A model generated the notes under the pieces. It was not told the origin of the DNA, ran no database searches, and was given only the letters and a program-made list of their open reading frames with translations. A DNA stretch of 64,000 nucleotides. Source: Azohydromonas sediminis (GTDB lineage: Bacteria; Pseudomonadota; Gammaproteobacteria; Burkholderiales; Burkholderiaceae_C). Position 1 is the stretch's first letter; every line of letters begins with the position of its first letter. Shown here piece by piece: positions 51,343 through 61,135 of the stretch. The stretch is taken from positions 1 through 64,000 of the forward strand of contig NZ_QOAZ01000001.1 of NCBI RefSeq assembly GCF_003574675.1, written 5' to 3'. Position numbers and translations under genes: made by a program.

Positions 51343-54198
51343 TTACAAGGTGCGGGCGACTTCCTTGATCTCGAAGAACTCGAGCTGGTCGCCTTCCTTG
51401 ATGTCGTTGTAGTTCTTCAGCTTGATGCCGCACTCGAAGCCTTCCTTGACTTCGCGCACGTCCTCCTTGATGCGGCGCACCGACTCGACCTCGCCGGTGT
51501 AGACGACGACGTTGTCGCGCAGCAGGCGGAAGCGTGCACCGCGGCGCACGACGCCCGAGGTGACCATGCAGCCGGCCACCGTGCCGATCTTCGAGGCGAC
51601 GAAGACCTGGCGGATCTCGGCGCTGCCGATGATCTCCTCGCGCTGTTCGGGCGCGAGCAGCCCGCTCATCGCCGCCTTCACGTCGTCGACCGCGTCGTAG
51701 ATGATGTTGTAGTAGCGGATGTCGACACCGCTGCTCTCGGCGAGCTTGCGTGCGCCGGCGTCGGCGCGCACGTTGAAGGCGATGATGACGGCCTTCGACG
51801 CGAGCGCGAGGTTGACGTCGCTCTCGCTGACCGCACCGACCGCCGCGTGCACGATCTGCACCTTGACCTCGTCGGTCGAGAGCTTGAGCAGCGACGCCGA
51901 CAGCGCTTCCTGCGAGCCCTGCACGTCGGCCTTGATGATCAGCGGCAGCGTGAGCACCTTGCCCTCGCCCATCTGCTCGAACATGCTCTCGAGCTTGGCG
52001 GCCTGGCGCTTGTTGAGCGCGACCTCGCGGTACTTGCCCTGGCGGAAGGTCGCGATCTCGCGCGCGCGGCGCTCGTCGGCGAGCACCATGAACTCGTCGC
52101 CGGCGGCCGGCACTTCGGTCAGGCCCTGGATCTCGACCGGGATCGACGGGCCCGCCTCGGTGGTGGGCTTGCCGTCTTCGTCGAGCATCGCACGCACGCG
52201 GCCGTACGAGCTGCCCGCGAGCACGACGTCGCCGCGCTTGAGCGTGCCCGACTGCACCAGCACGGTGGCCACCGGGCCCTTGCCCTTGTCGAGCCGCGCC
52301 TCGATCACGAGGCCCTTGGCCGGCGCGTCGACCGGCGCCTTCAGCTCGAGCACCTCGGCCTGCAGCAGCACCTGCTCGAGCAGGTTGTCGATGCCCTGCC
52401 CGGTCTTGGCCGACACCGGGCAGAACGGCGAGTCGCCGCCGAATTCCTCCGGCACGACCTGCTCGGCGATCAGTTCGCTCCTCACGCGCTCGAGGTTGGC
52501 CTCGGGCTTGTCGATCTTGTTGATCGCCACGACGATCGGCACGCCGGCCGCCTTCGCGTGGTGGATCGCCTCCTTGGTCTGCGGCATCACGCCGTCGTCG
52601 GCGGCGACGACGAGGATCACGATGTCGGTGGCCTTGGCGCCGCGTGCACGCATCGCGGTGAACGCCTCGTGGCCCGGCGTGTCGAGGAAGGTGATCATCC
52701 CGCGCGGCGTCTGCACGTGGTAGGCGCCGATGTGCTGCGTGATGCCGCCGGCCTCGCCCGCGGCCACGCGCGTCGAGCGGATGTAGTCGAGCAGCGAGGT
52801 CTTGCCGTGGTCGACGTGGCCCATCACGGTGACGACCGGCGCGCGCGGCTTGGCCTCGGCCTGCGACGCGGCCGCACCCTCCTCGGCGAGGAAGGCCTCG
52901 GGGTCGTCGAGCTTGGCCGCGACCGCCTTGTGGCCCATCTCCTCGACGACGATCATCGCCGTCTCCTGGTCGAGCTGCTGGTTGATCGTGACCATCTGCC
53001 CGAGCTTCATCAGCTGCTTGATGACCTCGCTGGCCTTGACGCTCATCTTGTGCGCGAGGTCGGCCACCGAGATCGTCTCGGGCACGTGCACCTCGTAGAC
53101 CTGCGCCTCGACGGGCGGCACGAAGCTCGACTCGCCTTCGCCGCGTTCGCCGCGGCGCGCGCCGCCGCGCGGCGCCTTCCAGCCGCCGCGCGCAGCGCCG
53201 GCACCGACGTCGGTGCGGCCCTTGGCCAGCCCCGGGCGCTTGGCGCCGTCGGCCCACGCCGACGACATCTTGTCGGCCTTGACCGACTTCTTGTCGCCGG
53301 GCTTGGCCGGCGCCGGCGCGGGCGCGCCGGCACCCGGCTTCGGCCGGTGGATCGTGCCGGCGATGCCCGCCTTGGCCGCCTCGGCCGGCTTGGCCTCCTC
53401 GGGCTTCTTGGCCGTGAGCACCTTGCGCGGCTGCGCCATCATCGCGCGGATCGCGGCGGCCTCGGCCTCGGCCGCCTTGCGGCGCTTCTCGAGGTCGGCC
53501 AGACGCTGCTTCTCGGCGGCATCGGCGTCGACGGCCTTGACCACGCGCAGCGCCGGCTTCGGCGCCTCGGCCGGCGCCGCCGGCGGCGCCGCTTCGGGAG
53601 CCGGCGCCGGGGCCGGCGCGGCCTTCGCCTTGGCGCCCGCCTGCTTCGCGGCGGCTGCAGCCTGCTCGGCCGCGGCGAGCTCGGCGGCCGCCTTTTCGGC
53701 GGCCTCGCGCGCACGGGCCTCGGCGGCCTCGCGCTCGCGCCTTTCCTGTTCCTCGCGCTGCCGGCGGCGCTCGGCCAGCTCCTCTTCCTGGCGCTTGAGC
53801 AGCTCGGCCTGGCGCTGCGCCTCTTCCTCGCGGCGCTGCAGCTCGGCCTCGTCGATCACCGGCGCGGCCGGGGCGGCTTCCTCGGCGGGCGCGGCCTCCT
53901 CGCGCTTGACGAACACGCGCTTCTTGCGCACCTCGACCTGGATCGTGCGCGCCTTGCCGCTGGCGTCGGCCTGCTTGATCTCGCTCGTGCTCTTCTTGAC
54001 GAGCGTGATCTTCTTGCGCTCGCCGCCGGCGGTGCCGTGCACGCTGCGCAGGTACTCGAGCAGGCGCTCTTTGTCGTGCTCGGTCAGCGTGTCTTCGATC
54101 GAGCCCTTGCGCACGCCCGCCGACTGCAGCTGCTCGAGCAGCGTCGCCGCCGGGCGGTTCAGCTCGGCGGCCAACTGGGCGACGGTAGTGACTGCCAT
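51343..54198 (-). CDS. infB: Translation initiation factor IF-2
   Basis: A 951-residue initiation GTPase. The N-terminal 330 residues hold an IF2_N-type domain ([20 protein letters not shown]) and a long Ala/Glu/Arg/Lys-rich helix, typical for the order. The G domain has [18 protein letters not shown] and NKIDKP. Domains II, III and the fMet-tRNA-binding C-terminal domain are complete. It is the third gene of the operon, 49 bases after nusA. Confidence 0.97.
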   Translation of the reverse strand: MAVTTVAQLAAELNRPAATLLEQLQSAGVRKGSIEDTLTEHDKERLLEYLRSVHGTAGGERKKITLVKKSTSEIKQADASGKARTIQVEVRKKRVFVKREEAAPAEEAAPAAPVIDEAELQRREEEAQRQAELLKRQEEELAERRRQREEQERREREAAEARAREAAEKAAAELAAAEQAAAAAKQAGAKAKAAPAPAPAPEAAPPAAPAEAPKPALRVVKAVDADAAEKQRLADLEKRRKAAEAEAAAIRAMMAQPRKVLTAKKPEEAKPAEAAKAGIAGTIHRPKPGAGAPAPAPAKPGDKKSVKADKMSSAWADGAKRPGLAKGRTDVGAGAARGGWKAPRGGARRGERGEGESSFVPPVEAQVYEVHVPETISVADLAHKMSVKASEVIKQLMKLGQMVTINQQLDQETAMIVVEEMGHKAVAAKLDDPEAFLAEEGAAASQAEAKPRAPVVTVMGHVDHGKTSLLDYIRSTRVAAGEAGGITQHIGAYHVQTPRGMITFLDTPGHEAFTAMRARGAKATDIVILVVAADDGVMPQTKEAIHHAKAAGVPIVVAINKIDKPEANLERVRSELIAEQVVPEEFGGDSPFCPVSAKTGQGIDNLLEQVLLQAEVLELKAPVDAPAKGLVIEARLDKGKGPVATVLVQSGTLKRGDVVLAGSSYGRVRAMLDEDGKPTTEAGPSIPVEIQGLTEVPAAGDEFMVLADERRAREIATFRQGKYREVALNKRQAAKLESMFEQMGEGKVLTLPLIIKADVQGSQEALSASLLKLSTDEVKVQIVHAAVGAVSESDVNLALASKAVIIAFNVRADAGARKLAESSGVDIRYYNIIYDAVDDVKAAMSGLLAPEQREEIIGSAEIRQVFVASKIGTVAGCMVTSGVVRRGARFRLLRDNVVVYTGEVESVRRIKEDVREVKEGFECGIKLKNYNDIKEGDQLEFFEIKEVARTL

Positions 54199-54247
54199 GG
54201 GGTGATTTTCCTTGCTGGGTGGGGCCGGGCCGGGTGTCGTGTCGCGC

Positions 54248-55726
54248 TCAGGCGGTGAACCAGTGTTCGCGCGCCTTCATGATCAGCGCCTTGGCCGCGT
54301 CGTCGTCGAGGCCGGTGATCTCGGTCAGCTCGTCGACGGCGAGGTCGGCCAGGTCGTCGCGCGTGTGGATGCCGGCGTCGGCGAGCTTGGCGATCAGGTC
54401 CGGCGTCAGGCCCTCGAGGTCGCGCAGGTCCTGAGACACCTCCTCGACCTTCTCCTCGCGCGCGATCTCCATCGTCAGCAGCGCGTCCTTCGCGCGGGTG
54501 CGCAGCTCGTTGACGGTGTCCTCGTCGAAGGCCTCGATCTCGAGCATCTCGGAGATCGGCACGTAGGCCACCTCCTCGAGGCTCGTGAAGCCCTCGGCGA
54601 TCAGGATGTCGGCGACCTCCTCGTCGACATCGAGCTTGTCGACGAACAGGCGCCGGATCGCCTCGGTCTCCTGCGCCTGCTTGGCGGCCGACTCCTCGGC
54701 CGTCATGATGTTGATGCGCCAGCCGGTGAGCTCGCTGGCCAGGCGCACGTTCTGTCCGCCGCGGCCGATCGCGATCGCGAGGTTCTCCTCGTCGACGACG
54801 ACGTCCATCGCATGGCGCTCCTCGTCGACGACGATCGACTGCACGTTGGCCGGCGCGAGCGCCCCGATGACGAACTGCGCCGGATCCTCGGACCACAGCA
54901 CGATGTCGACGCGCTCGCCGGCGAGCTCGTTGGTCACCGCGTTGACGCGCGAGCCGCGCACGCCGACGCAGGTGCCGATCGGGTCGACGCGGCGGTCGTG
55001 GCTGACGACGGCGATCTTCGCGCGGCTGCCCGGGTCGCGCGCGCAGCTCTTGATCTCGAGCAGGCCCTGCTCGATCTCGGGCACCTCCTGGCGGAACAGC
55101 TCGATCATGAAGCCCGGCGCCGCGCGCGACAGCATGATCTGCGGCCCGCGCACCGTCGGGTCGACGCCGAGGATGAACGCGCGCACGCGGTCGCCGCTGC
55201 GCAGGTTCTCCTTCGGGATCATCTCGCTGCGCTTGAGGCGCCCCTCGACGCGGCCGCTCTCGATGATCAGGTCGCCCTTGTCGAGCCGCTTGACGGTGCC
55301 GACGAAAATCTTCTCGCCGCGCGCGAGGAAATCGTTGAGCAGCTGCTCGCGCTCGGCGTCGCGGATCTTCTGCAGGATGACCTGCTTGGCCGCCATCGCG
55401 CCGATGCGCCCGATCGGCACCGACTCGATCGGCTCCTCGATGTAATCGTCGACCTCGATGTCGGGGATCTGCTCCTGCGCCTCGAACAGCAGCACCTCGG
55501 CATCGGGGTTCTGCAGACCGGCCTCGTTGGGCACGACGTGCCAGCGGCGGAAGGTCTCGTACTCGCCGGTCTCGCGGTCGATCGCCACGCGGATGTCGAC
55601 GTCGCCGCCCTGCAGCTTCTTCGTCGCCTGCGCGAGCGCCGACTCGACGGCGCCGAACACGACGTCGCGATCGACGTTCTTCTCGCGCGAGATGGCGTCG
55701 ACCAGCATCAGCATTTCGCGGTTCAT
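54248..55726 (-). CDS. nusA: Transcription termination/antitermination protein NusA
   Basis: A 492-residue NusA: N-terminal RNA polymerase-binding domain ([20 protein letters not shown]), S1 domain ([20 protein letters not shown]), two KH domains ([20 protein letters not shown]) and two C-terminal acidic repeats (about 360-490, ending [13 protein letters not shown]). The ATG overlaps the rimP stop by four bases. NusA influences termination, and a terminator lies in its own operon leader. Confidence 0.97.
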   Translation of the reverse strand: MNREMLMLVDAISREKNVDRDVVFGAVESALAQATKKLQGGDVDIRVAIDRETGEYETFRRWHVVPNEAGLQNPDAEVLLFEAQEQIPDIEVDDYIEEPIESVPIGRIGAMAAKQVILQKIRDAEREQLLNDFLARGEKIFVGTVKRLDKGDLIIESGRVEGRLKRSEMIPKENLRSGDRVRAFILGVDPTVRGPQIMLSRAAPGFMIELFRQEVPEIEQGLLEIKSCARDPGSRAKIAVVSHDRRVDPIGTCVGVRGSRVNAVTNELAGERVDIVLWSEDPAQFVIGALAPANVQSIVVDEERHAMDVVVDEENLAIAIGRGGQNVRLASELTGWRINIMTAEESAAKQAQETEAIRRLFVDKLDVDEEVADILIAEGFTSLEEVAYVPISEMLEIEAFDEDTVNELRTRAKDALLTMEIAREEKVEEVSQDLRDLEGLTPDLIAKLADAGIHTRDDLADLAVDELTEITGLDDDAAKALIMKAREHWFTA

Positions 55727-56250
55727 TCCCTTCGACCTCCGTCAACCTCGTCGCCGCCCGGCGCCGTCGCCTGCGCGCCCCCGCCCTTGCGACCCTTGAA
55801 ATCCACCACCGGCACCAGCCGCGCCTCGCGCACTTCGTCGAGCGCGAAATCGAGCGCCTGCTCGCCGCCGGCCAGCACCAGCCGCCAGTGGCCGCCGTCG
55901 CCCGCGAGCAGCGTGCCGCGGTACTTGCGCCGGCCCTCGAGGGGCTCGCGCAGCGTCACGTCGACCTCGGCGCCGGCAAAACGTTCGTAGTCGGCGGCCC
56001 GCTTCAGCGGCCGGTCGAGCCCCGGCGACGACACCTCGAGGCGCGCGTAGTCGCAGCCTTCGACCTCGAGCACGTACTGCAGCTGCCGCGTGACCGCCTC
56101 GCAGTCGTCGACCGTCACGAACTCGCCGCCGGCGGGATAGACGCGCCCCGGCACGCGGTCGATCGTCACGCGCAGCAGCCCGCGGCCCTCGCGCTCGATG
56201 TCGACGAGGTCGTAGCCGAGCCCCTCGACGGTGCGCGCGACCGCCCCCAT
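55723..56250 (-). CDS. rimP: Ribosome maturation factor RimP
   Basis: A 175-residue 30S assembly factor with [40 protein letters not shown] and a C-terminal SH3-like domain. ATG at 56,250 is chosen because AGGGG lies six bases before it and the family begins right there. The frame is open far upstream but encodes only an Arg/Pro/Gly-rich string, so 56,251-56,468 is treated as leader. The C-terminal 20 residues are Gly-rich and variable. Confidence 0.9.
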   Translation of the reverse strand: MGAVARTVEGLGYDLVDIEREGRGLLRVTIDRVPGRVYPAGGEFVTVDDCEAVTRQLQYVLEVEGCDYARLEVSSPGLDRPLKRAADYERFAGAEVDVTLREPLEGRRKYRGTLLAGDGGHWRLVLAGGEQALDFALDEVREARLVPVVDFKGRKGGGAQATAPGGDEVDGGRRE

Positions 56251-56468
56251 CCAGGCCCCTGCGGACGGCCCCCAGACCACCTCGGCGCCGCGCGCGCCGC
56301 CCCGCTCACGCGGGCCGGCAGACCCGCCGCGCCCGCCCGGCGCGGCACGCGCGGGCGCGCCCCCGCGCGTCCGCGGCCCGCCGACGGGGCGGGGCGGCGT
56401 CTTCGAAGCGGGGCGCGTAACGCGGGAAGCCAAGGCAGTGCGGGTCGTGGCGTGATTCGCGATCAAGC

Positions 56469-56500
56469 AAAAAAAATGGGCCGGATGACACCGCCCATTT
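56469..56500 (-). terminator. Intrinsic terminator in the rimP-nusA leader
   Basis: On the minus strand AAATGGGC-N11-GCCCATTT is followed by further T residues (eight T in a row in total). It begins about 20 bases after the predicted transcription start, and no other leftward gene lies between, so it should act as an attenuator for the operon. Confidence 0.8.
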
Positions 56501-56526
56501 GCAATCAGGAATTCAGTGAAGCGCGC

Positions 56527-56555
56527 ATTATAAGGTCGCGCGAAAAGCCGTTCAA
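56527..56555 (-). promoter_or_regulatory. Sigma-70 promoter of the rimP-nusA-infB operon
   Basis: TTGAAC (56,555-56,550), a 17-base spacer and a perfect TATAAT (56,532-56,527) on the minus strand. Start is expected near 56,520, giving a leader of about 270 bases. It is divergent from fabI. Confidence 0.85.
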
Positions 56556-56613
56556 GGCGCGCTGCCGGCCGTGCCAGAATCCGGCGCTGCTCGAAGACGC
56601 CCACGGAGACACA

Positions 56614-57408
56614 ATGGCCTTTCTCGCCGGCAAGCGCCTGCTGATCACCGGTCTGCTGTCCAACCGCTCGATCGCCTACGGCATCGCGCGCGCCTGCCGG
56701 CGCGAGGGCGCCGAGCTGGCGTTCAGCTACGTCGGCGAGCGCTTCAGGGACCGCATCACCGAATTCGCCGCCGAGTTCGGCTCGACGCTGGTGTTCGAAT
56801 GCGACGTCGCCGACGACGCGCAGATCGAGCGCCTGTTCGCCCAGCTCGGCGAGTCCTGGCCGACTTTCGACGGCTTCGTCCACTCGATCGGCTTCGCGCC
56901 GCGCGAGGCGATCGCCGGCGACTTCCTCGACGGGCTGAGCCGCGAGGCGTTTCGTATCGCGCACGACATCTCGGCCTACAGCTTCCCGGCGATGGCCAAG
57001 GCCGCCGCCTCGCGCCTGAACCCGGGCGCTGCGCTGCTGACGCTGACCTACCTCGGCGCCGACCGTGTCGTGCCGAACTACAACACGATGGGGCTGGCCA
57101 AGGCCTCGCTCGAGGCCAGCGTGCGCTACCTCGCGGCCAGCCTCGGGCCGCGCGGCGTGCGCGTCAACGGCATCTCGGCCGGCCCGATCAAGACGCTCGC
57201 GGCCAGCGGCATCAAGGGCTTCGGCAAGATCCTCGATCTGGTCGAGCGCAACGCGCCGCTGCGGCGCAACGTGACGATCGACGACGTCGGCAACGTCGCC
57301 GCGTTCCTGCTGTCGGATCTGGCCGCCGGCGTCACCGCCGAGATCACTTACGTCGACGCGGGCTTCAGCCAGGTGATGGGCGGCATCGCCGACGCCAGCG
57401 AGTCCTGA
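56614..57408 (+). CDS. fabI: Enoyl-[acyl-carrier-protein] reductase [NADH]
   Basis: A 264-residue short-chain dehydrogenase-type reductase, last step of the fatty-acid elongation cycle. N-terminal [20 protein letters not shown] is the dinucleotide-binding segment of FabI. The catalytic Tyr-x6-Lys is in [15 protein letters not shown], with the upstream Tyr in [22 protein letters not shown] is the substrate loop targeted by triclosan-type inhibitors in homologues. GGAGAC precedes the ATG. Divergent from rimP, convergent with malQ. Confidence 0.96.
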   Translation: MAFLAGKRLLITGLLSNRSIAYGIARACRREGAELAFSYVGERFRDRITEFAAEFGSTLVFECDVADDAQIERLFAQLGESWPTFDGFVHSIGFAPREAIAGDFLDGLSREAFRIAHDISAYSFPAMAKAAASRLNPGAALLTLTYLGADRVVPNYNTMGLAKASLEASVRYLAASLGPRGVRVNGISAGPIKTLAASGIKGFGKILDLVERNAPLRRNVTIDDVGNVAAFLLSDLAAGVTAEITYVDAGFSQVMGGIADASES

Positions 57409-57422
57409 GCGTCACCGGCGCT

Positions 57423-58973
57423 TCAGGGCCGGTGCCCCTGCGCCGGGTGCTCCGGCAGCGCCAGGTGCACCAGCGGCGCGCGCCCGCTGGCGGCGGTGAT
57501 CGCACCGAGCTGCCGCCCCGGTTCGGGGCCGACCATCGCCCAGTCGAAGCGCCAGCGCCAGTTGCCCTCGACGGTGCCCGGCAGGTTCATCCGGTGGCGC
57601 CCGTCGAGGCCGAGCACGTCCTGCAGCGGGAACACGACCCAGTTCGCGACCGACGTGCTCGCGGCGCGGATCATCGCCCAGTGCACGTCGGCACCGTCGC
57701 CGCAGCCGAGGTAGGCGGCGGCGAACGCGCGCTCGCGCGGCGAGCAGCGCTGCCACCAGCCGACGGCGGTGTCGTTGTCGTGCGTGCCGGTGTAGACGAA
57801 GGTGGACGGCTCGTAGTGGTGCGGCAGGAAGCGGTTGCCGGCGTCGTCGCTGAACGCGAACTGCAGGACGCGCATGCCCGGCAGGCCGAAGCGCTCGCGC
57901 AGCGCCACGACGTCGGGGGTGATGACGCCGAGGTCCTCGGCGACGATCGGCAGCCGCCCGAGCGCGGCTTCGATCGCCTCGAACAGCGCCGCGCCGGGGC
58001 CGGGCACCCAGCGGCCGTCGACCGCGGTCGGGCAGCCGGCCGGGATCTCCCAGTAGCCGGCGAAGCCGCGGAAGTGGTCGATGCGGAACACGTCGGCCAG
58101 CGCCAGCGCGCGGCGCACGCGCGCCGTCCACCACGCGAAGCCGTCGGCGGCCATGCGCTCCCAGCGGTACAGCGGGTTGCCCCAGCGCTGGCCGGTGGCG
58201 CTGAAGTAGTCGGGCGGCACGCCGGCGACGACGGTGGGCTGGTGATGCTCGTCGAGAAAGTACAGGTCGGGCTGCGCCCAGCAGTCGGCACTGTGGTGCG
58301 CGACGAAGATCGGCAGGTCACCCATCACGGCGACGCCGCGCTCGCGCGCGTAGGCGTGCAACGCGGCCCACTGCGTGTCGAAGCACCACTGCGCGAAGCG
58401 CCAGAACGCGGCCTCGTCGGCGAGCTCGCGCGCCACGGCGGCCAGCGCCGCCGGCTCGCGCGCGGCCAGCGGCGCGTCCCAGGCCCACCAGCCCCCCTTG
58501 CCGCCGCGCGCGCGGTGCGCGCGGTCGATCGCCATGAACAGCGCGTAGTCGTCGAGCCAGCCGGCCTCGCGGGCGCACCACGCGTCGAACGCGTCGCGCT
58601 CGCCCGGCGTCGCGCGCGCGAAGAAGCCCGCGGCGGCCTCGCGCAGACGCTGCATGCGCCATGGCACGACCTGCGGCCAGTCGGCCTCGTGCGCCGGGAA
58701 TGCCGGCGCGGCGGCCGGCGGCAGCCAGCCGCGCTCGACGAGCGGCTCGAGCGCCACCATCAGCTCGCTGCCGGCGAATGCCGACACGCTCTGGTACGGC
58801 GAGTTCCCGGGACCGACCGGGTTCGTCGGCAGCAGCTGCCATAGCCGCTGGCCGGCGCCGGCCAGCCAGTCGACGAAGTGGTACGCCGCCGGCCCGAGGT
58901 CGCCGCAGCCGTGCGGGCCGGGCAGCGAGGTCGGGTGCAGCAGCACGCCGCTGGCGCGTTGGTTCAGGTCCAT
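57423..58973 (-). CDS. malQ: 4-alpha-glucanotransferase (amylomaltase)
   Basis: A 516-residue GH77 enzyme that transfers maltodextrin segments between glucans. Catalytic nucleophile Asp in VFRIDHFRGF, acid/base Glu in PIVAEDLG and third Asp in YTGTHDNDT are intact. It starts with GVLLHPTSLPGPHGCGDLG as usual. It follows glgX by four bases and is the last gene of the glycogen operon. Short debranched glucans from GlgX are its likely substrates. Confidence 0.95.
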   Translation of the reverse strand: MDLNQRASGVLLHPTSLPGPHGCGDLGPAAYHFVDWLAGAGQRLWQLLPTNPVGPGNSPYQSVSAFAGSELMVALEPLVERGWLPPAAAPAFPAHEADWPQVVPWRMQRLREAAAGFFARATPGERDAFDAWCAREAGWLDDYALFMAIDRAHRARGGKGGWWAWDAPLAAREPAALAAVARELADEAAFWRFAQWCFDTQWAALHAYARERGVAVMGDLPIFVAHHSADCWAQPDLYFLDEHHQPTVVAGVPPDYFSATGQRWGNPLYRWERMAADGFAWWTARVRRALALADVFRIDHFRGFAGYWEIPAGCPTAVDGRWVPGPGAALFEAIEAALGRLPIVAEDLGVITPDVVALRERFGLPGMRVLQFAFSDDAGNRFLPHHYEPSTFVYTGTHDNDTAVGWWQRCSPRERAFAAAYLGCGDGADVHWAMIRAASTSVANWVVFPLQDVLGLDGRHRMNLPGTVEGNWRWRFDWAMVGPEPGRQLGAITAASGRAPLVHLALPEHPAQGHRP

Positions 58974-58977
58974 CGGG

Positions 58978-61131
58978 TCAGGCGGGCGGCGCCGCGTCGG
59001 GGGTCTCGTGGGCGAAAACGAGCAGCGCCGACGCCGGCGCCGCGAGCCGCGCGTGGCGGCCGAGCCCCACCCCGGGCGCGAGCTCGCCGCTGGTGTCCAG
59101 CCGCAGACGCCAGGGGCCGTCGGGCAGCACGAACGGCACCGCCACCGGCTCGGGGTTGAACAGCACGGCCAGCGGCACCGAGCGTTCGGCCTCCACCTGG
59201 CCCTCGGGCGTCGGGTCGCCGCGCAGGTTGATCACGCACGCGAACGCGTGCTGACCGCCGTCGTGCCAGTCGTCGACCTGCATCTCGCGCCCGTCGGGGC
59301 GGTACCACACGACGCCGCGCTCGCCGTTGCGCGCCGCGTCGGCGCGGAACCACACGTCGTGGTGCAGCGCCGGCTCGCTGCGGCGCAGCGCGAGCACCGT
59401 GGCGGTGAAGTCGACGAGCGCCGCGTCGGCGCGGCCCCAGTCGAGCCAGCCGATCGCGTTGTCCTGACAGTAGGCGTTGTTGTTGCCGTGCTGCGTGTGG
59501 CCGAGCTCGTCGCCGCCGTGCAGCATCGGCGTGCCCTGCGCGAGCAGCGTCGTGGCCAGCAGCGCGCGCTGCACGCGCGCGCGCCGCTGCCGTATCACCG
59601 GGTCGTCGCTCGGTCCTTCGTGGCCGAAGTTGCACGCCGGCTCACCGTCGCGGCCGTCGCGATTGCCCTCGCCGTTGGCCTCGTTGTGCTTGTGCGCGTA
59701 GCTGACGACGTCGGCGAGCGTGAAGCCGTCGTGCGAGGTGACGTAGTTGACCGACGCGCTCGGCCGCCGGTGGCCGTGCTGGAACAGGTCGCTGCTGGCC
59801 GTGAAGCGCCGCGCGAGCTCGCCGCGGCCCACGCCGCGGTGCAGCCAGAAGCGGCGCACGCTGTCGCGGAACTTGTCGTTCCACTCGAGGAAGCGGCCCG
59901 GGAAGCGCCCGAGCTGGTAGCCGTCGTAGCCCAGGTCCCACGGCTCGGCGATCAGGTGCGCGCGCGCCAGCGTCGGGTCTTGCCGCAGCGCGACGAAGAA
60001 GGCGCTGTCGGGGTCGAAGCCGTGGTGACGCGTGCGCCCGAGCACCGGCGCGAGGTCGAAGCGGAAGCCGTCGACACCCATCTCGTGCACCCAGTAGCGC
60101 AGCACGTCGAGGACGAACTGCGTCACGCGCGGGTGCGCGACATTGACGGTGTTGCCGCAGCCGCTGAGGTTCTCGATGCGGCTCGGGTCGTCGGCGCGCG
60201 CGCGGTACCAGCTCGCGTTGTCGAGCCCGCGCCACGACAGCGTCGGGCCGTTCTCGTCGCCCTCGGGCGTGTGGTTGAAGACGACATCGATCACGACTTC
60301 GAGGCCGGCGTCGTGCAGCGCGGCGACCATCGTGCGGAACTCGGCGGCCACCGCGTGCGGGTCGCCGCGCACGGCCGCGGTCGCGAAGCGCGGGTCGGGA
60401 CAGAAGAAGCCCAGCGTGTTGTAGCCCCAGTGGTTGACGGCGCCGCGCTCGACGAGGCCCATCTCGTCGAGGTGCCACTGCACCGGCAGCAGCGACAGCG
60501 TCGTCACGCCGAGCCGCCGCAGATGCGCCACCGCGGCCGGATGCGCCAGCGCGGCGTAGGTGCCGCGCAGCTCGGGCGGCACCGCGTCGAGGCGCTGCGT
60601 GAAATTCTTGACGTGCGTCTCGTACAGCACGAGGTCGGCGGTGCGGTGGCGCGGCGCGTTGGCGACGCCGGGCGCGACCGCCGGCGGCGGCGCGACGCGC
60701 GCCTTGAGCGCGTGCACCGCGTTGTCGCGCCGGTCGGGGGCGCGGTTGCCGTCGGGGTGGCCGACCTCGTAGCCGAAGTGCTCGGGCCGCCAGCGAAAGT
60801 GGCCGACGATCTCGCGCGCCCACGGGTCGAGCAGCAGCTTGTGCGGGTTGAAGCGGTGCCCGCGCTCGGGCTGCCACGGCCCGTGCGCGCGCAGCCCGTA
60901 GACCAGCCCCGGCCCGGCGCCGTCGAGGAAGCCGTGGAACACGCCGTCGCGCGGGCCGTACATCTCGTAGCGGCGCACCTCGCGTGCGCCGGTGGTGTCG
61001 AAGACGCACAGCTCGATGCGCTGCGCGTGGTCGGACCACACGGCGACGTTGACGCCGCCGTCACGCGCGAGCGTGCCCAGCGGCTCGGTGCGGCCGGGCT
61101 GCAGGCGCGCGGGCAGGCGGAATCCGGGCAT
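58978..61131 (-). CDS. glgX: Glycogen debranching enzyme GlgX
   Basis: A 717-residue GH13 isoamylase-type enzyme cutting alpha-1,6 branches. CBM48 domain N-terminal (GVNVAVWSDHAQRIELCVFD). Catalytic residues in DGFRFDLAPVLGR (Asp), HLIAEPWDLGYDGYQ (Glu) and NYVTSHDGFTLAD (Asp). ATG at 61,131 lies four bases after the glgB stop. The frame runs on upstream through glgB in another register and is not used. Length is family standard. Confidence 0.95.
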   Translation of the reverse strand: MPGFRLPARLQPGRTEPLGTLARDGGVNVAVWSDHAQRIELCVFDTTGAREVRRYEMYGPRDGVFHGFLDGAGPGLVYGLRAHGPWQPERGHRFNPHKLLLDPWAREIVGHFRWRPEHFGYEVGHPDGNRAPDRRDNAVHALKARVAPPPAVAPGVANAPRHRTADLVLYETHVKNFTQRLDAVPPELRGTYAALAHPAAVAHLRRLGVTTLSLLPVQWHLDEMGLVERGAVNHWGYNTLGFFCPDPRFATAAVRGDPHAVAAEFRTMVAALHDAGLEVVIDVVFNHTPEGDENGPTLSWRGLDNASWYRARADDPSRIENLSGCGNTVNVAHPRVTQFVLDVLRYWVHEMGVDGFRFDLAPVLGRTRHHGFDPDSAFFVALRQDPTLARAHLIAEPWDLGYDGYQLGRFPGRFLEWNDKFRDSVRRFWLHRGVGRGELARRFTASSDLFQHGHRRPSASVNYVTSHDGFTLADVVSYAHKHNEANGEGNRDGRDGEPACNFGHEGPSDDPVIRQRRARVQRALLATTLLAQGTPMLHGGDELGHTQHGNNNAYCQDNAIGWLDWGRADAALVDFTATVLALRRSEPALHHDVWFRADAARNGERGVVWYRPDGREMQVDDWHDGGQHAFACVINLRGDPTPEGQVEAERSVPLAVLFNPEPVAVPFVLPDGPWRLRLDTSGELAPGVGLGRHARLAAPASALLVFAHETPDAAPPA

Positions 61132-61135
61132 CGCG

